Assembly (NCBI GenBank): GCA_002339675.1
Contig: DDKB01000001.1
Coordinates: 152,580-216,579, forward strand
Direction of reading: 5' to 3'
Length of the DNA: 64,000 nt
From: Stutzerimonas stutzeri
Lineage (GTDB): Bacteria > Pseudomonadota > Gammaproteobacteria > Pseudomonadales > Pseudomonadaceae
The notes beneath the pieces were generated by a model, which was not told where the DNA came from, did not search any database, and saw only the letters and a list, made by a program, of their open reading frames with translations. Shown in pieces: positions 25,324 to 36,475 of the stretch (position 1 is its first letter; each line of letters begins with the position of its first letter). The translations under genes and the position numbers were made by a program.

Positions 25324-27936
25324 TTACTTGCCGGTGCTCTTGTCTTCGACCTTCCACTTGCCGCCATCGAAGAACGCTTTCCAGCCTGTCGGCTTGCCAT
25401 TGACCTCGGTCTGCACGTATTGCTCCTTGGTCTTGCGGCTGAAGCGGATCACCGCCGGGCGGCCTTCCGGATCCTTCTTCGGTGCGCTCAGCAGGAAGTG
25501 ATACTTCGGGTCGATCTCATCCTTGTGCGGAATCAGCTCCTGCACCAGCGGCGCGCGCGTCTCGCGGTTCTTCGGAAACTGGCTCGCGGCCAGGAACAGC
25601 CCGGAAGCACCGTCGCGCAGCACGTAAGTATCGTCAACCTTCTCGCACTTGAGCTCGGGCATTTTCACCGCGTCCATCTTCGGCGGTGCAGCCTCGCCGT
25701 TGCGCAGCAACTTGCGGGTGTTCTTGCACTCGGCATTGGTACAGCCGAAGAACTTGCCGAAACGGCCGGTCTTCAGTTGCATCTCGCTGCCGCACTTGTC
25801 GCACTCCAGGCTCGGGCCTTCGTAGCCCTTGATACGGTACTGGCCTTCCTCGATCTCGTAGCCGCTGCAATCGGGGTTGTTGCCGCAGATATGCAGCTTG
25901 TGGGTTTCGTCGAGCAGGTAGGCATCCATGGCCGTGCTGCAGATCGGGCAGCGATGCTTGCCCAGCAGCACGCGCGACTCGGACTCGCCCTCGTCATCGG
26001 CGGCGATCTCGTCGCCCGGAATCAGGTTGACCGTGGACTTGCAGCGCTCCTTCGGCGGCAGGCTGTAGCCGGAGCAGCCCAGAAACACGCCCGTGGAGGC
26101 GGTGCGGATCATCATCGGCCGGCCGCAGACCTTGCACGGAATGTCGGTCAGCGTCGGCAGGTTGGCGCGCATGCCGTTCTCGCTGGCCTCGGCCACCTCG
26201 AGCTTCTTGCGGAAATCACCGTAGAACTCGTCAAGTACGTGCTTCCATTCCCGCTCGCCCTGGGCGACGTCGTCGAGGTTTTCCTCCATCCCGGCGGTAA
26301 AGCCGTAATCCATCAGGTTGTTGAAGCTCTCCGAGAGGCGCTCAGTGACGATGTCGCCCATCTTCTCGGAGTAGAACCGGCGGTTATGCAGTGAGACGTA
26401 GCCGCGGTCCTGGATGGTCGAAATAATCGCCGCGTAGGTCGACGGACGGCCAATGCCGCGCTTTTCCATCTCCTTGACCAGGCTCGCTTCGGAGTAACGC
26501 GCCGGCGGCTTGGTGAAATGCTGGCTCGGGTCGACCTTGATCAGCGTCATCCCGTCGCCCTTGTTCATGTCCGGCAGCACGTCGTCTTCACCGCTCTTGC
26601 TCTGCTGCGGCATCACCCGGGTATAGCCGTCGAACTTGAGGATCCGGCCCTTGGCGCGCAACTCGAAGTTGCCAGCGGTCACCGTGACGCTCGTCGACAG
26701 GTACTGCGCAGGCGGCATCTGGCAGGCCACGAACTGGCGCCAGATGAGGTCATACAAACGTTCGGCATCGCGCTCCATGCCCGAGAGCTGCGCCGGACGC
26801 AGGTTGACGTCGGACGGGCGAATCGCCTCGTGGGCTTCCTGGGCGCCTTCCTTGCTCGAATAGACGTTCGGCTTCTCCGGCAGGTACTGGCCGCCGAACT
26901 CCGCCTCGATGAAGCCGCGCACCATCCCAACGGCATCGGCCGACAGATTGGTCGAGTCGGTACGCATGTAGGTGATGTAGCCCGCCTCGTAAAGCCGCTG
27001 GGCCATCATCATGGTCTTCTTCACGCCAAAGCCCAGGCGGTTGCTCGCCGCCTGCTGCAGGGTCGAGGTGATGAAGGGCGCCGACGGCTTGCTGCTGGTC
27101 GGCTTGTCTTCGCGCTTGGTGACGCTGTAGCTCGACTGCTTCAGGTGTTCGAGCGCCGCCATGGCATGGGCTTCGTTCAGCGGCTTGAACGCCTCACCGT
27201 TCTCGCGTGCCACCTCGAAGCGAACCTTGGCCTGGTTCGCCGTGGCCAGGTCTGCATGAACCTCCCAGTACTCCTCGGGCACGAAAGCGCGGATCTCGCG
27301 CTCACGCTCGACCACCAGCTTGACGGCAACCGACTGGACACGGCCGGCGGAAAGCCCGCGTGCAATCTTCGACCACAGCAGCGGCGACACCATGTAGCCG
27401 ACCACGCGATCGAGAAAGCGGCGTGCCTGCTGGGCGTTGACCCGATTGATATCCAGGTCGCCGGGCCTGGAGAACGCTTCCTGGATCGCCTTCTTGGTGA
27501 TCTCGTTGAACACCACGCGCTTGTAGCGGCTGTCGTCGCCGCCAATGGACTCGCGCAGGTGCCAGGCGATGGCCTCCCCCTCTCTATCCAAGTCGGTCGC
27601 GAGATAGATGGTGTCGGCTTCCTTGGCCAAGCGGCGCAATTCTTCGATCACCTTTTCCTTGCCGGGCAGGATCTCGTACTTGGCCTTCCAGCCATGCTCC
27701 GGGTCGACGCCCATGCGCGCCACCAGCTGGCGCTTGGCTTTCTCCTTTGGCGTAAGCACCGGCGCATCGGCAGCCGCCGCCTTGCCACGCTTGACGGGCT
27801 CCTTGTTCGCCGAGCCGCTGGTGGGAAGGTCGCGGATGTGGCCGATACTCGACTTCACCACGTACTGGTTGCCCAGGTACTTGTTGATGGTCTTGGCCTT
27901 GGCCGGTGATTCCACGATGACCAGCGATTTACCCAT
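25324..27936 (-). CDS. topA: DNA topoisomerase I
   Basis: An 870-residue type IA topoisomerase that relaxes negative supercoils. The TOPRIM domain starts MGKSLVIVESPAKAKTINKYL and holds the metal triad DLDREG (Asp115, Asp117, Glu119). The active-site tyrosine is Tyr323 (ITYMRTDST). Three C-terminal zinc-ribbon repeats follow: CKVCGRPMM, CPICSTAMDAY and CDKCGSEMQ, each with its second Cys pair. A C-terminal basic tail follows. I chose ATG 27936; an in-frame extension upstream has no homology. The DUF6586-like gene lies just downstream. Confidence 0.97.
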   Translation of the reverse strand: MGKSLVIVESPAKAKTINKYLGNQYVVKSSIGHIRDLPTSGSANKEPVKRGKAAAADAPVLTPKEKAKRQLVARMGVDPEHGWKAKYEILPGKEKVIEELRRLAKEADTIYLATDLDREGEAIAWHLRESIGGDDSRYKRVVFNEITKKAIQEAFSRPGDLDINRVNAQQARRFLDRVVGYMVSPLLWSKIARGLSAGRVQSVAVKLVVEREREIRAFVPEEYWEVHADLATANQAKVRFEVARENGEAFKPLNEAHAMAALEHLKQSSYSVTKREDKPTSSKPSAPFITSTLQQAASNRLGFGVKKTMMMAQRLYEAGYITYMRTDSTNLSADAVGMVRGFIEAEFGGQYLPEKPNVYSSKEGAQEAHEAIRPSDVNLRPAQLSGMERDAERLYDLIWRQFVACQMPPAQYLSTSVTVTAGNFELRAKGRILKFDGYTRVMPQQSKSGEDDVLPDMNKGDGMTLIKVDPSQHFTKPPARYSEASLVKEMEKRGIGRPSTYAAIISTIQDRGYVSLHNRRFYSEKMGDIVTERLSESFNNLMDYGFTAGMEENLDDVAQGEREWKHVLDEFYGDFRKKLEVAEASENGMRANLPTLTDIPCKVCGRPMMIRTASTGVFLGCSGYSLPPKERCKSTVNLIPGDEIAADDEGESESRVLLGKHRCPICSTAMDAYLLDETHKLHICGNNPDCSGYEIEEGQYRIKGYEGPSLECDKCGSEMQLKTGRFGKFFGCTNAECKNTRKLLRNGEAAPPKMDAVKMPELKCEKVDDTYVLRDGASGLFLAASQFPKNRETRAPLVQELIPHKDEIDPKYHFLLSAPKKDPEGRPAVIRFSRKTKEQYVQTEVNGKPTGWKAFFDGGKWKVEDKSTGK

Positions 27937-28231
27937 GGAGAGGAGAGTTCCTGAATCGAGAAGTGAACGAAGAGGGTGTGAAAACCGACAGGAGCCGAGC
28001 GCTCGGACTGGCGGAAAAGAAGCGGTACGCATCACGTTCCGCCGGGGCAATCAATCGCCCAAGATACTTCCTGCCCACCGATGCCGCCGTCGAGAGACGT
28101 GCTGCCAACTAGGTGTGCAAGGCTCGAATACAGGCGGCAACGCCCAGACTCGGCCAGAAAGCACCGCTATATATAGTGGCGAACGAGGGCAGGTCAAGGG
28201 CGCGGGTTAAGCCAGGGCGCCCCGACCAGCC

Positions 28232-28459
28232 TCAGAAACGACTCGGCTCGGCCTCGATCAGCGCGAATCGAGGCAGGGTTTCGCCTTCAACCTCGACCGT
28301 TTCGGTGAACATTGACAGCGGCCGCACCCAGAGACCGAAATCCCCGTACAGCGCCTGATAGAAGACCACCGGCTCTTCGGTTTCGGAGTGCCTGGCAACG
28401 GCATATACCCGATACTCGGGCCCCTTGTAATGGCGGTAACGGCCGGGCGTGATCTGCAT
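28232..28459 (-). CDS. DUF1653-family small protein
   Basis: A 75-residue protein made of one DUF1653 domain: ITPGRYRHYKGPEYRVYAV, then EEPVVFYQALYGDFGLWVRP. The family is widespread, probably a small beta-barrel, with no assigned function. The start at 28459 has AGAGG upstream; the first 17 codons of a longer frame do not match the family. It sits between fadA (behind a strong terminator) and topA, same strand. Confidence 0.85.
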   Translation of the reverse strand: MQITPGRYRHYKGPEYRVYAVARHSETEEPVVFYQALYGDFGLWVRPLSMFTETVEVEGETLPRFALIEAEPSRF

Positions 28460-28499
28460 CTCGACTGCCTCTGAAAAAAATGGTGTGTTCACAATGAAA

Positions 28500-28522
28500 A
28501 ACCGGGGCACGCGGCCCCGGTT
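28500..28522 (-). terminator. Terminator of fadBA
   Basis: AACCGGGGC and GCCCCGGTT form a perfect 9-base stem with a 5-base loop. On the minus strand it is followed by TTTTTCATT, 17 bases after the fadA stop. Confidence 0.85.
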
Positions 28523-28539
28523 CTCGTGTCACGAACAGC

Positions 28540-29715
28540 TTAGACGCGTTCGAACACCGTGGTGATCCCCTGACCGAGGCCAATGCACATGGTCGCCACG
28601 CCGAGGGTGCCGCCGTTCTGCTTCATCACGTTCAGCAGGGTGCCGGAAATCCGCGCGCCGGAGCAACCGAACGGGTGGCCCAGCGCGATGGCGCCGCCGT
28701 GCAGGTTGACCTTCTGCTCCATCTTGTCGAGCAGCTTGAGATCCTTCAGTACAGGCAGTGCCTGGGCAGCGAAGGCCTCGTTCAGCTCGACGAAGTCGAT
28801 ATCGTCCATGGTCAGACCGGCACGCTTGAGCGCCTTCTGGGTGGCCGGCACCGGGCCGTAGCCCATGATCGCCGGGTCCACGCCCGCCAGCGCCATGGAG
28901 CGAATCACCGCCATCGGCTGGATGCCCAGGTCCTGCGCACGCTGGGCCGACATGACGATCATGCACGAGGCACCGTCGGTGATCTGCGAGGAGGTACCCG
29001 CAGTCACGGTGCCGCCCTTCGGGTTGAACGCCGGCTTGAGTGCGGCCAGGCTTTCAAGGGTGGTTTCCGGACGAATGGTTTCATCGTAGTCGAAGACCTT
29101 GAGGAAACCGTTCTCGTCGTAGCCCTCCATCGGGATGATCTCATCCTTGAACATCCCTTCAACCGTGGCCTTGTGCGCCAGCCGGTGCGAACGCTCACCG
29201 AAGGCATCCTGCTGTTCGCGGGTGATGCCGTGCATCTTGCCCAGCATCTCGGCGGTCAGGCCCATCATGCCGGACGCCTTGGCCGCGTACAGTGACAGCT
29301 GCGGGTTCGGGTCGACGCCATGCATCATGCCAACGTGGCCCATGTGCTCGACCCCACCGACGACGAAGACATCGCCGTTGCCGGTCATGATCGCCTGGGC
29401 GGCCGTGTGCAGCGCGCTCATCGACGAGCCACACAGGCGGCTGACGGTTTGCGCGGCGCTGGTGTGGGGAATGCGGGTCAGCAGCGAGGCCATGCGGGCG
29501 ATGTTCCAGCCCTGCTCCAGGGTCTGGTTGACGCAGCCCCAGATCACGTCTTCCACTTCGGCCGGGTCGACCTTGGGGTTACGTGCCAGCAAGCCATCGA
29601 TCAGGTGCGCGGACATGGTCTCGGCGCGGGTGTTGCGGTGCATGCCGCCCTTGGAACGACCCATCGGGGTACGGCCGAAGTCGACAATGACGACGTCTCT
29701 CGGATTAAGGCTCAT
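28540..29715 (-). CDS. fadA: 3-ketoacyl-CoA thiolase (fatty acid oxidation complex beta subunit)
   Basis: A 391-residue thiolase that cleaves 3-ketoacyl-CoA to acetyl-CoA and a shortened acyl-CoA, working in an alpha2-beta2 complex with FadB. The nucleophilic Cys95 (RLCGSSMS), the NEAFAAQ motif, GGAIALGHPFGCSGAR and the C-terminal MCIGLGQG cysteine are all present. It follows fadB by 17 bases and is closed by the terminator at 28500-28522. Confidence 0.96.
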   Translation of the reverse strand: MSLNPRDVVIVDFGRTPMGRSKGGMHRNTRAETMSAHLIDGLLARNPKVDPAEVEDVIWGCVNQTLEQGWNIARMASLLTRIPHTSAAQTVSRLCGSSMSALHTAAQAIMTGNGDVFVVGGVEHMGHVGMMHGVDPNPQLSLYAAKASGMMGLTAEMLGKMHGITREQQDAFGERSHRLAHKATVEGMFKDEIIPMEGYDENGFLKVFDYDETIRPETTLESLAALKPAFNPKGGTVTAGTSSQITDGASCMIVMSAQRAQDLGIQPMAVIRSMALAGVDPAIMGYGPVPATQKALKRAGLTMDDIDFVELNEAFAAQALPVLKDLKLLDKMEQKVNLHGGAIALGHPFGCSGARISGTLLNVMKQNGGTLGVATMCIGLGQGITTVFERV

Positions 29716-29732
29716 ATCTCGTAATTCCTCGA

Positions 29733-31880
<2,148 letters not shown>

Positions 31881-32332
31881 CAACTGATCTCCACGGTATG
31901 GAAGCTGAACGTTACGTGCCGCACGTCATTGGCCAAGAAGGCCACCACCGGGGCGCGATGCGCCACCCGATGAAACGACACCCACCGACACGATAAACCG
32001 GGCTGACGGCGTCTGCATGGCAAACGCTCGATTCATACGCCCGTTTGATTTGGGTGCGCACACCTTCATGGAAAAGCCCGTCAATGTCAATCGGCCGCCT
32101 GGCCCGCCTCGATCGACTCGGCCTTGTCGCAGGGAAGCGCCCGCCGTATCCAGCGGCCGCGCCGTCCTGGCCGTACCATGGCCAGGCATCGCGGCCCATT
32201 CACGCGGCTGATGGCGCTACCGGAACCCCACCGGCCGCCGGCCGTCACAAAACCCATGATGCAGCTTGTACACTCGCTGCCTGCCCAACCAACCCACGGC
32301 GCGCGCTGCCGTCGCGTTTTCAGGAGTTCTTC
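31881..32332. other. Divergent promoter region fadB / protease
   Basis: No convincing gene in 452 bases. Several open frames on both strands are high-GC noise. It should hold the fadBA promoter (PsrA-like site at 32021-32038) and the protease promoter. Confidence 0.6.
32021..32038. promoter_or_regulatory. Candidate PsrA site upstream of fadBA
   Basis: GGCAAAC-GCTC-GATTCAT shares the AAAC-N4-G.TTCA skeleton with the palindrome in the psrA promoter, with the same spacing. It lies 141 bases upstream of the fadB start. PsrA is known to repress fadBA in Pseudomonas; binding here is inferred. A CGTTTG on the far side (32042-32047) gives a longer alternative symmetry with CAAACG. Confidence 0.45.
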
Positions 32333-34366
32333 ATGTCTGCCCCCCTCGCCCGCATCGAACACGGCCCGGACCCCTACAAGTGGCTGGAGCGCCGCGACGC
32401 GCCGGAGGTGCTCGACTACCTGAAGGCTGAGAACGCCTATCTGGAGGAACAACTGGCCGGCGAGGCCGGGCTGCGCGAAGCCTTGTTCCAGGAAATCAGG
32501 GGTCGTATCCGCGAAACCGACCTGTCGCTACCCTCGCCGTGGGGTCCCTGGATGTACTACCAGCGCACCACGGCAGGCGACGAATACCCGCGCCATTATC
32601 GGTGCCCGCGTCCGGACGACGGCTCGTTCTCAGTGGATGAACAGGCCGAGCAACTGCTGCTCGATCCCAACGAACTGGCAGCCGGGGGCTTCCTGTCGCT
32701 GGGCGCCTTCAGCGTCAGCCAGGACCACGGCAAACTGGCCTACAGCCTCGACACCCAGGGCGACGAAATCTACCGCCTGTTCGTCAAGGACCTGACGAGC
32801 GGCGAGATCACCGAGCTGCCGTTCGACGACTGCGACGGCAGCATGACCTGGGCAAACGATCACCGGACGCTGTTCTTCGGCGAACTGGACGACACCCACC
32901 GTCCACACAAGATCTACCGCCATCGACTGGGCGAAAGCGGCCGCACGGAGGTCTACCACGACCCGGACGGGCGCTTTTTCGTGCATTGCTACCGCTCCAG
33001 CTCCGAGCGCCAACTGGTGATCCTGTCCAACAGCAAGACCACCAGCGAAGCCTGGGTCCTATCGGCGGATCAACCCGAAGGACACTGGACTTGCCTCGCG
33101 CCGCGCGAGGATGATCATGAGTATTTCCCCGATCACGGTCTACTCGACGGCCAGTGGAGCTGGCTGATCCGCAGCAACCAGGCCGGCATCAACTTCGCGC
33201 TGTATCAGGCACCGGAACGCACGCCGCAACGCGAGCATTGGCAGGAACTGATCGGCCATCGCGATGCGGTGATGCTCGAGGACGTCAGCCTGAACGTCGG
33301 CGCGCTAACCCTGAGCCTGCGCGAAGCGGGCTTGCCGATCATCGAGGTAAGGCCCTCGGCCGGCGAGCCCTACCGGCTACAGCTGCCCGATGCGGCCTAC
33401 AGCCTGCACGTGCACAACACGCTCGAATTCGACAGCCCTGTCATCCGGCTGCGCTACGAGGCCCTGAACCGCCCGGCGCAGATCCGCCAGCTGAATCTGG
33501 CGAATGGCGAGCAGCAAGTCCTCAAGGAAACCCCGGTCGAAGGGCCCTTCGACGCCGACGCCTACGAGAGCCGGCGCATCTGGGCGACCGCCGGGGATGG
33601 CACCCAGGTGCCGATCAGCCTGGTCGGCCGGCGCGAGCAGCTGGGCAAGCCTGCCCCGCTCTACCTGTACGGCTACGGCGCCTACGGCCACAGCCTCGAC
33701 CCCTGGTTTTCCCATGCGCGGCTGTCACTGCTCGACCGCGGTTTCGTCTTCGCGATCGCCCACGTGCGCGGAGGCGGCGACCTTGGGGAAGCCTGGTACC
33801 GCGCTGGCAAGCTGCAACACAAGGCGAATACCTTCTCCGATTTCATCGCCTGTGCCGAACAGCTGATTGCCGACGGCTACACCGAGCCCACCCGACTCGC
33901 CATCAGCGGTGGCAGCGCCGGCGGCCTGCTGATCGGCGCGGTACTGAACCTGCGCCCGGAGCTGTTTGGCGCGGCCGTCGCCGAGGTGCCCTTCGTCGAC
34001 GTGCTGAACACCATGCTCAACGCCGACCTGCCGTTGACCGTGACCGAATACGATGAATGGGGCGACCCGAACGAGCCTGAGGTTTACGAGCGGATCAGGG
34101 GCTATGCGCCTTACGAGAACGTGACGGCCCAGGCCTATCCGCCGATTCTCGCGGTGGCCGGCTATAACGACAGCCGCGTGCAGTACTGGGAGGCGGCCAA
34201 ATGGGTTGCCAAATTGCGGGCCAGCAAGACCGACAACCACCTGCTGCTGCTCAAGACCGAGTTTGGCGCCGGACACGGCGGCATGAGCGGGCGCTACCAG
34301 GCGCTGAAGGACGTGGCGCTGGAATACGCATTCGTGCTCAAGGTATTCGGCATGACTGGTCGTTAG
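32333..34366 (+). CDS. Prolyl oligopeptidase-family serine peptidase (oligopeptidase B-like)
   Basis: A 677-residue S9 peptidase. The N-terminal beta-propeller spans about residues 1-400 (DPYKWLERRDAPEVLDYLKAE at the start). The C-terminal alpha/beta hydrolase has the nucleophile in ISGGSAGGLLIG, an acid likely in GYNDSRVQYWEA, and the catalytic His in GAGHGGMSGR. Oligopeptidase B (PtrB) cleaves short peptides after Arg/Lys in the cytoplasm, and no signal peptide is seen. The start has CAGGAG 8 bases upstream. It is monocistronic, divergent from fadB. The choice between S9A oligopeptidase B and a relative is not certain. Confidence 0.88.
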   Translation: MSAPLARIEHGPDPYKWLERRDAPEVLDYLKAENAYLEEQLAGEAGLREALFQEIRGRIRETDLSLPSPWGPWMYYQRTTAGDEYPRHYRCPRPDDGSFSVDEQAEQLLLDPNELAAGGFLSLGAFSVSQDHGKLAYSLDTQGDEIYRLFVKDLTSGEITELPFDDCDGSMTWANDHRTLFFGELDDTHRPHKIYRHRLGESGRTEVYHDPDGRFFVHCYRSSSERQLVILSNSKTTSEAWVLSADQPEGHWTCLAPREDDHEYFPDHGLLDGQWSWLIRSNQAGINFALYQAPERTPQREHWQELIGHRDAVMLEDVSLNVGALTLSLREAGLPIIEVRPSAGEPYRLQLPDAAYSLHVHNTLEFDSPVIRLRYEALNRPAQIRQLNLANGEQQVLKETPVEGPFDADAYESRRIWATAGDGTQVPISLVGRREQLGKPAPLYLYGYGAYGHSLDPWFSHARLSLLDRGFVFAIAHVRGGGDLGEAWYRAGKLQHKANTFSDFIACAEQLIADGYTEPTRLAISGGSAGGLLIGAVLNLRPELFGAAVAEVPFVDVLNTMLNADLPLTVTEYDEWGDPNEPEVYERIRGYAPYENVTAQAYPPILAVAGYNDSRVQYWEAAKWVAKLRASKTDNHLLLLKTEFGAGHGGMSGRYQALKDVALEYAFVLKVFGMTGR

Positions 34367-34473
34367 GCCTGCGGCATCGGACGCCGAGGCTGCTGCCTCT
34401 CGGCCGACTTGCGGTCGGAACGGCGCGCATGTCCGGCGGTCACTGCTCATACCACTGTTTGGAGTGAAAAGGC

Positions 34474-34821
34474 ATGAACAGGACATCGCAGAATGTGCAC
34501 GGCTGGGAGCGCGCCGCCTCGGTCATCGGCGGGCTGTATTTCGTCGGCAAGGGCCTTGGCCGTGGCGGGCTCGGGGGGCTGGTTCAACTGGCAATGGGCG
34601 GTATGGCCCTGGCACGCGGCTTCACCGGCCATTGCGAAGCCAAACGCGTGCTGTGTGAGGTAACCGAACAGGCCAAGATGGCCGAAGGCAACTCCCGCAG
34701 CATGCCCTTCGAACGCAGCGAAGCCGACGACGCACGGCTGAAGGCCAATGCCCAAGCAGCCACGAGCACGTCCGCAGTGACCGGCAACGACTCGCTGAAC
34801 AACCCGCCCGCCGGCGTCTGA
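34474..34821 (+). CDS. Small membrane protein, DUF2892-like
   Basis: A 115-residue protein with two glycine-rich hydrophobic segments in the first half (ASVIGGLYFVGKGLG and GGLVQLAMGGMALARGF), resembling YgaP-type inner-membrane (DUF2892) domains. A charged, Ser/Ala/Asn-rich soluble tail follows. The start has GGAG with AAAAGG closer in. Function unknown. It follows the protease gene by 107 bases but may have its own promoter. Confidence 0.75.
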   Translation: MNRTSQNVHGWERAASVIGGLYFVGKGLGRGGLGGLVQLAMGGMALARGFTGHCEAKRVLCEVTEQAKMAEGNSRSMPFERSEADDARLKANAQAATSTSAVTGNDSLNNPPAGV

Positions 34822-35126
34822 CCGTCCCGTCTGTGAGCGCGCTCCGCAGCAATTGCGGAGCGCTCCGAGCCCGCCTTTTTAGGGCGACGCGAGCCGCGGG
34901 GAATGCGGAACTCCACAATACGAAAAGCAAAAGCTTCGCCTCGAGGGCGGGCCTCCCACAGAAATAGGTCCCGTGCAGCACGTCCTCGTGTGCCGGTGCC
35001 ACGCTTTCTTGCGGGAGGCGCGACCCGCGGCGAACTGCGCTGGCTCGGTGTCCGAAACGCTTCGCCCCGGAGGGCGGCTCCCACAGTCCCGCAGCCGATC
35101 AAACCGCATCCGCGGCTAGCGCGGCT
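34822..35126. repeat. Non-coding gap with CTCCCAC-type dispersed repeats
   Basis: About 305 bases without a gene. It contains a hairpin at 34839-34863 and two copies of a dispersed element. At about 34935-34960 the copy reads GCTTCGCCTCGAGGGCGGG then CTCCCACAG; at about 35069-35094 it reads GCTTCGCCCCGGAGGGCGG then CTCCCACAG. Related copies lie near 44.7, 52.35 and 54.75-55.0 kb. Their length and symmetry resemble Pseudomonas REP-type elements. Confidence 0.6.
34839..34863 (+). terminator. Hairpin downstream of DUF2892-like gene
   Basis: GCGCTCCGCA pairs with TGCGGAGCGC over a 5-base loop, 17 bases after the stop. A TTTTT run follows about 12 bases later, so termination is plausible but not ideal. 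Confidence 0.55.
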
Positions 35127-36152
35127 CTAGCCGCGAGGCACCACGATCAGGCCGGCGCGTTCGCCGATCGCGACGTCAGCCTGGGGGAAGAGGATATGCG
35201 CGTCGGCTTCTTCGACGACCCAGCGCACGCCGCCTTCGTCCTCGGCCAGCAGACTGCCGAGCGGCAGCGCGGTGAAATTCTCGATATCCGCGGGCAGCCG
35301 TAGCACAAAGGCGTCACTGCGCTTGATGACTTCCCGCGCCAGGCGGAAGGTTTTCACCGGCGGCAATGGCTGCGTCGGCTCAGGCGGGATGACCGCCTCA
35401 ATCCAGCCGCGAGCCGCGTGGAGAAACCGATCGAGGCAGACAGGCCAGGTCCCGTCGGGCGCCTCGGCCACTTCCAGCGTAAAGGCTTCGGCGCCATGGC
35501 GGGTTGCGCTGTGGGCGCTGAAGGTTGCGGAGGGCTTTTCCTGGATCAGCAGCGCGTCCACCGCCGCCTCCTGCAGACGCGCCAGGCCGGCAGGCGAGAC
35601 GTCCCGATCCGCGACCCAGGGGCAGACGGCGAATTGCGGCAGCTTCGAGGCGCGCATTGCCGAATGCAGATCATAGTGCCAGCGGCGACGACCCGGCTCC
35701 CGGAAGAACCGCGCCACCCACGCTTCGAGCTGCGCCGCGCGGCCCGATTCGTAATCGGTCCCGCCGGCGTGCTTGCCGCAGAACAGCCGATTCAGGTCGG
35801 CGCCGACGCGGCGCGTACCCTGGCGCATGGCCGGTGGATTACAGAACAGCAGCAGCAGGCGAGCGCGCGGCCGAATATCGCCGCGCCCAATCGCATCTAT
35901 CAGTCGGTCGAGCAGTCGGATCGGCACGACTTCACAGCCATGCACACCGGCAGACAGTATCAGGTCCAGACCGGTGTCCTGACCGGGCGGGGGCATCACT
36001 TCGAGCGCACCCTCCCCCAGCCACTGCAGCCGGGCGCCCTGAGCCGTGAACTGGACGTCTCGTTCCGGCTCCCGCCCGGCCAGCGTCAGCTCCAGCAGCC
36101 GGCCGAGTGGCGGCGTTGCGCCGTCAGTGGTCGTGCTGACAGTCGGGACCAT
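35127..36152 (-). CDS. astE: Succinylglutamate desuccinylase (AstE/AspA family)
   Basis: A zinc carboxypeptidase-like enzyme of about 341 residues, the last step of the arginine succinyltransferase pathway, releasing glutamate and succinate. The metal motif HGxE is present as GVHGCEVVP (the usual form is HGNETAP). DLNRLF, HYDLHSAMR and the catalytic Glu in AFTLEVAEA are kept. Length and the C-terminal LLAEDEGGVRWVVEEADAHI match AstE. The ATG at 36152 overlaps the upstream gene by 29 bases. No closer ATG exists, so a non-ATG start cannot be excluded. The other catabolic ast genes are not here. Confidence 0.85.
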   Translation of the reverse strand: MVPTVSTTTDGATPPLGRLLELTLAGREPERDVQFTAQGARLQWLGEGALEVMPPPGQDTGLDLILSAGVHGCEVVPIRLLDRLIDAIGRGDIRPRARLLLLFCNPPAMRQGTRRVGADLNRLFCGKHAGGTDYESGRAAQLEAWVARFFREPGRRRWHYDLHSAMRASKLPQFAVCPWVADRDVSPAGLARLQEAAVDALLIQEKPSATFSAHSATRHGAEAFTLEVAEAPDGTWPVCLDRFLHAARGWIEAVIPPEPTQPLPPVKTFRLAREVIKRSDAFVLRLPADIENFTALPLGSLLAEDEGGVRWVVEEADAHILFPQADVAIGERAGLIVVPRG

Positions 36153-36411
36153 GCACGTGATCGCCGTCGGCTGGCTCCACCGGCTCCATCTCGAGCTCAA
36201 GACTGACGAGATTGGTGGCCAGGGGGCGCAACAGCAGGTTCGCGTATTCGGTGTCGCCGTCCTCGACGTCCACGCCGATCATGAGCTGGTTGTTGCCGAC
36301 CTGCTGGATCCAGACCTCCCGCCCCTGCCACATGACCGCAAACCGCGTGCAGGACGTTTCCAGCTGGGTTCCGTCCACGTCTTCCAGGATCAAATGCAAG
36401 CTATCGCTCAT
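36124..36411 (-). CDS. Conserved small protein (DUF5629-like) with His-rich tail
   Basis: A 95-residue protein with LHLILEDVDGTQLETSCTRFA and DTEYANLLLRPLATNLVSLELE, a small beta-rich domain conserved near astE in pseudomonads by memory. The last 12 residues, DHVHGPDCQHDH, form a likely metal-binding tail almost identical to the repeats in the SEC-C protein at 18081-18272. It lies between astC and astE on the same strand and overlaps astE. Function unknown. Confidence 0.8.
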   Translation of the reverse strand: MSDSLHLILEDVDGTQLETSCTRFAVMWQGREVWIQQVGNNQLMIGVDVEDGDTEYANLLLRPLATNLVSLELEMEPVEPADGDHVHGPDCQHDH

Positions 36412-36475
36412 GTCAGGCTTCTCGATAAAAAGGAAAACGGCAGGACCGTCGCAGCCCTGCCAGGGGACCCGGGCT

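Noticed and set aside
25153..27909. Two long plus-strand frames opposite topA
   Set aside because: Antisense shadows of topA, with no ribosome-binding sites or domains.
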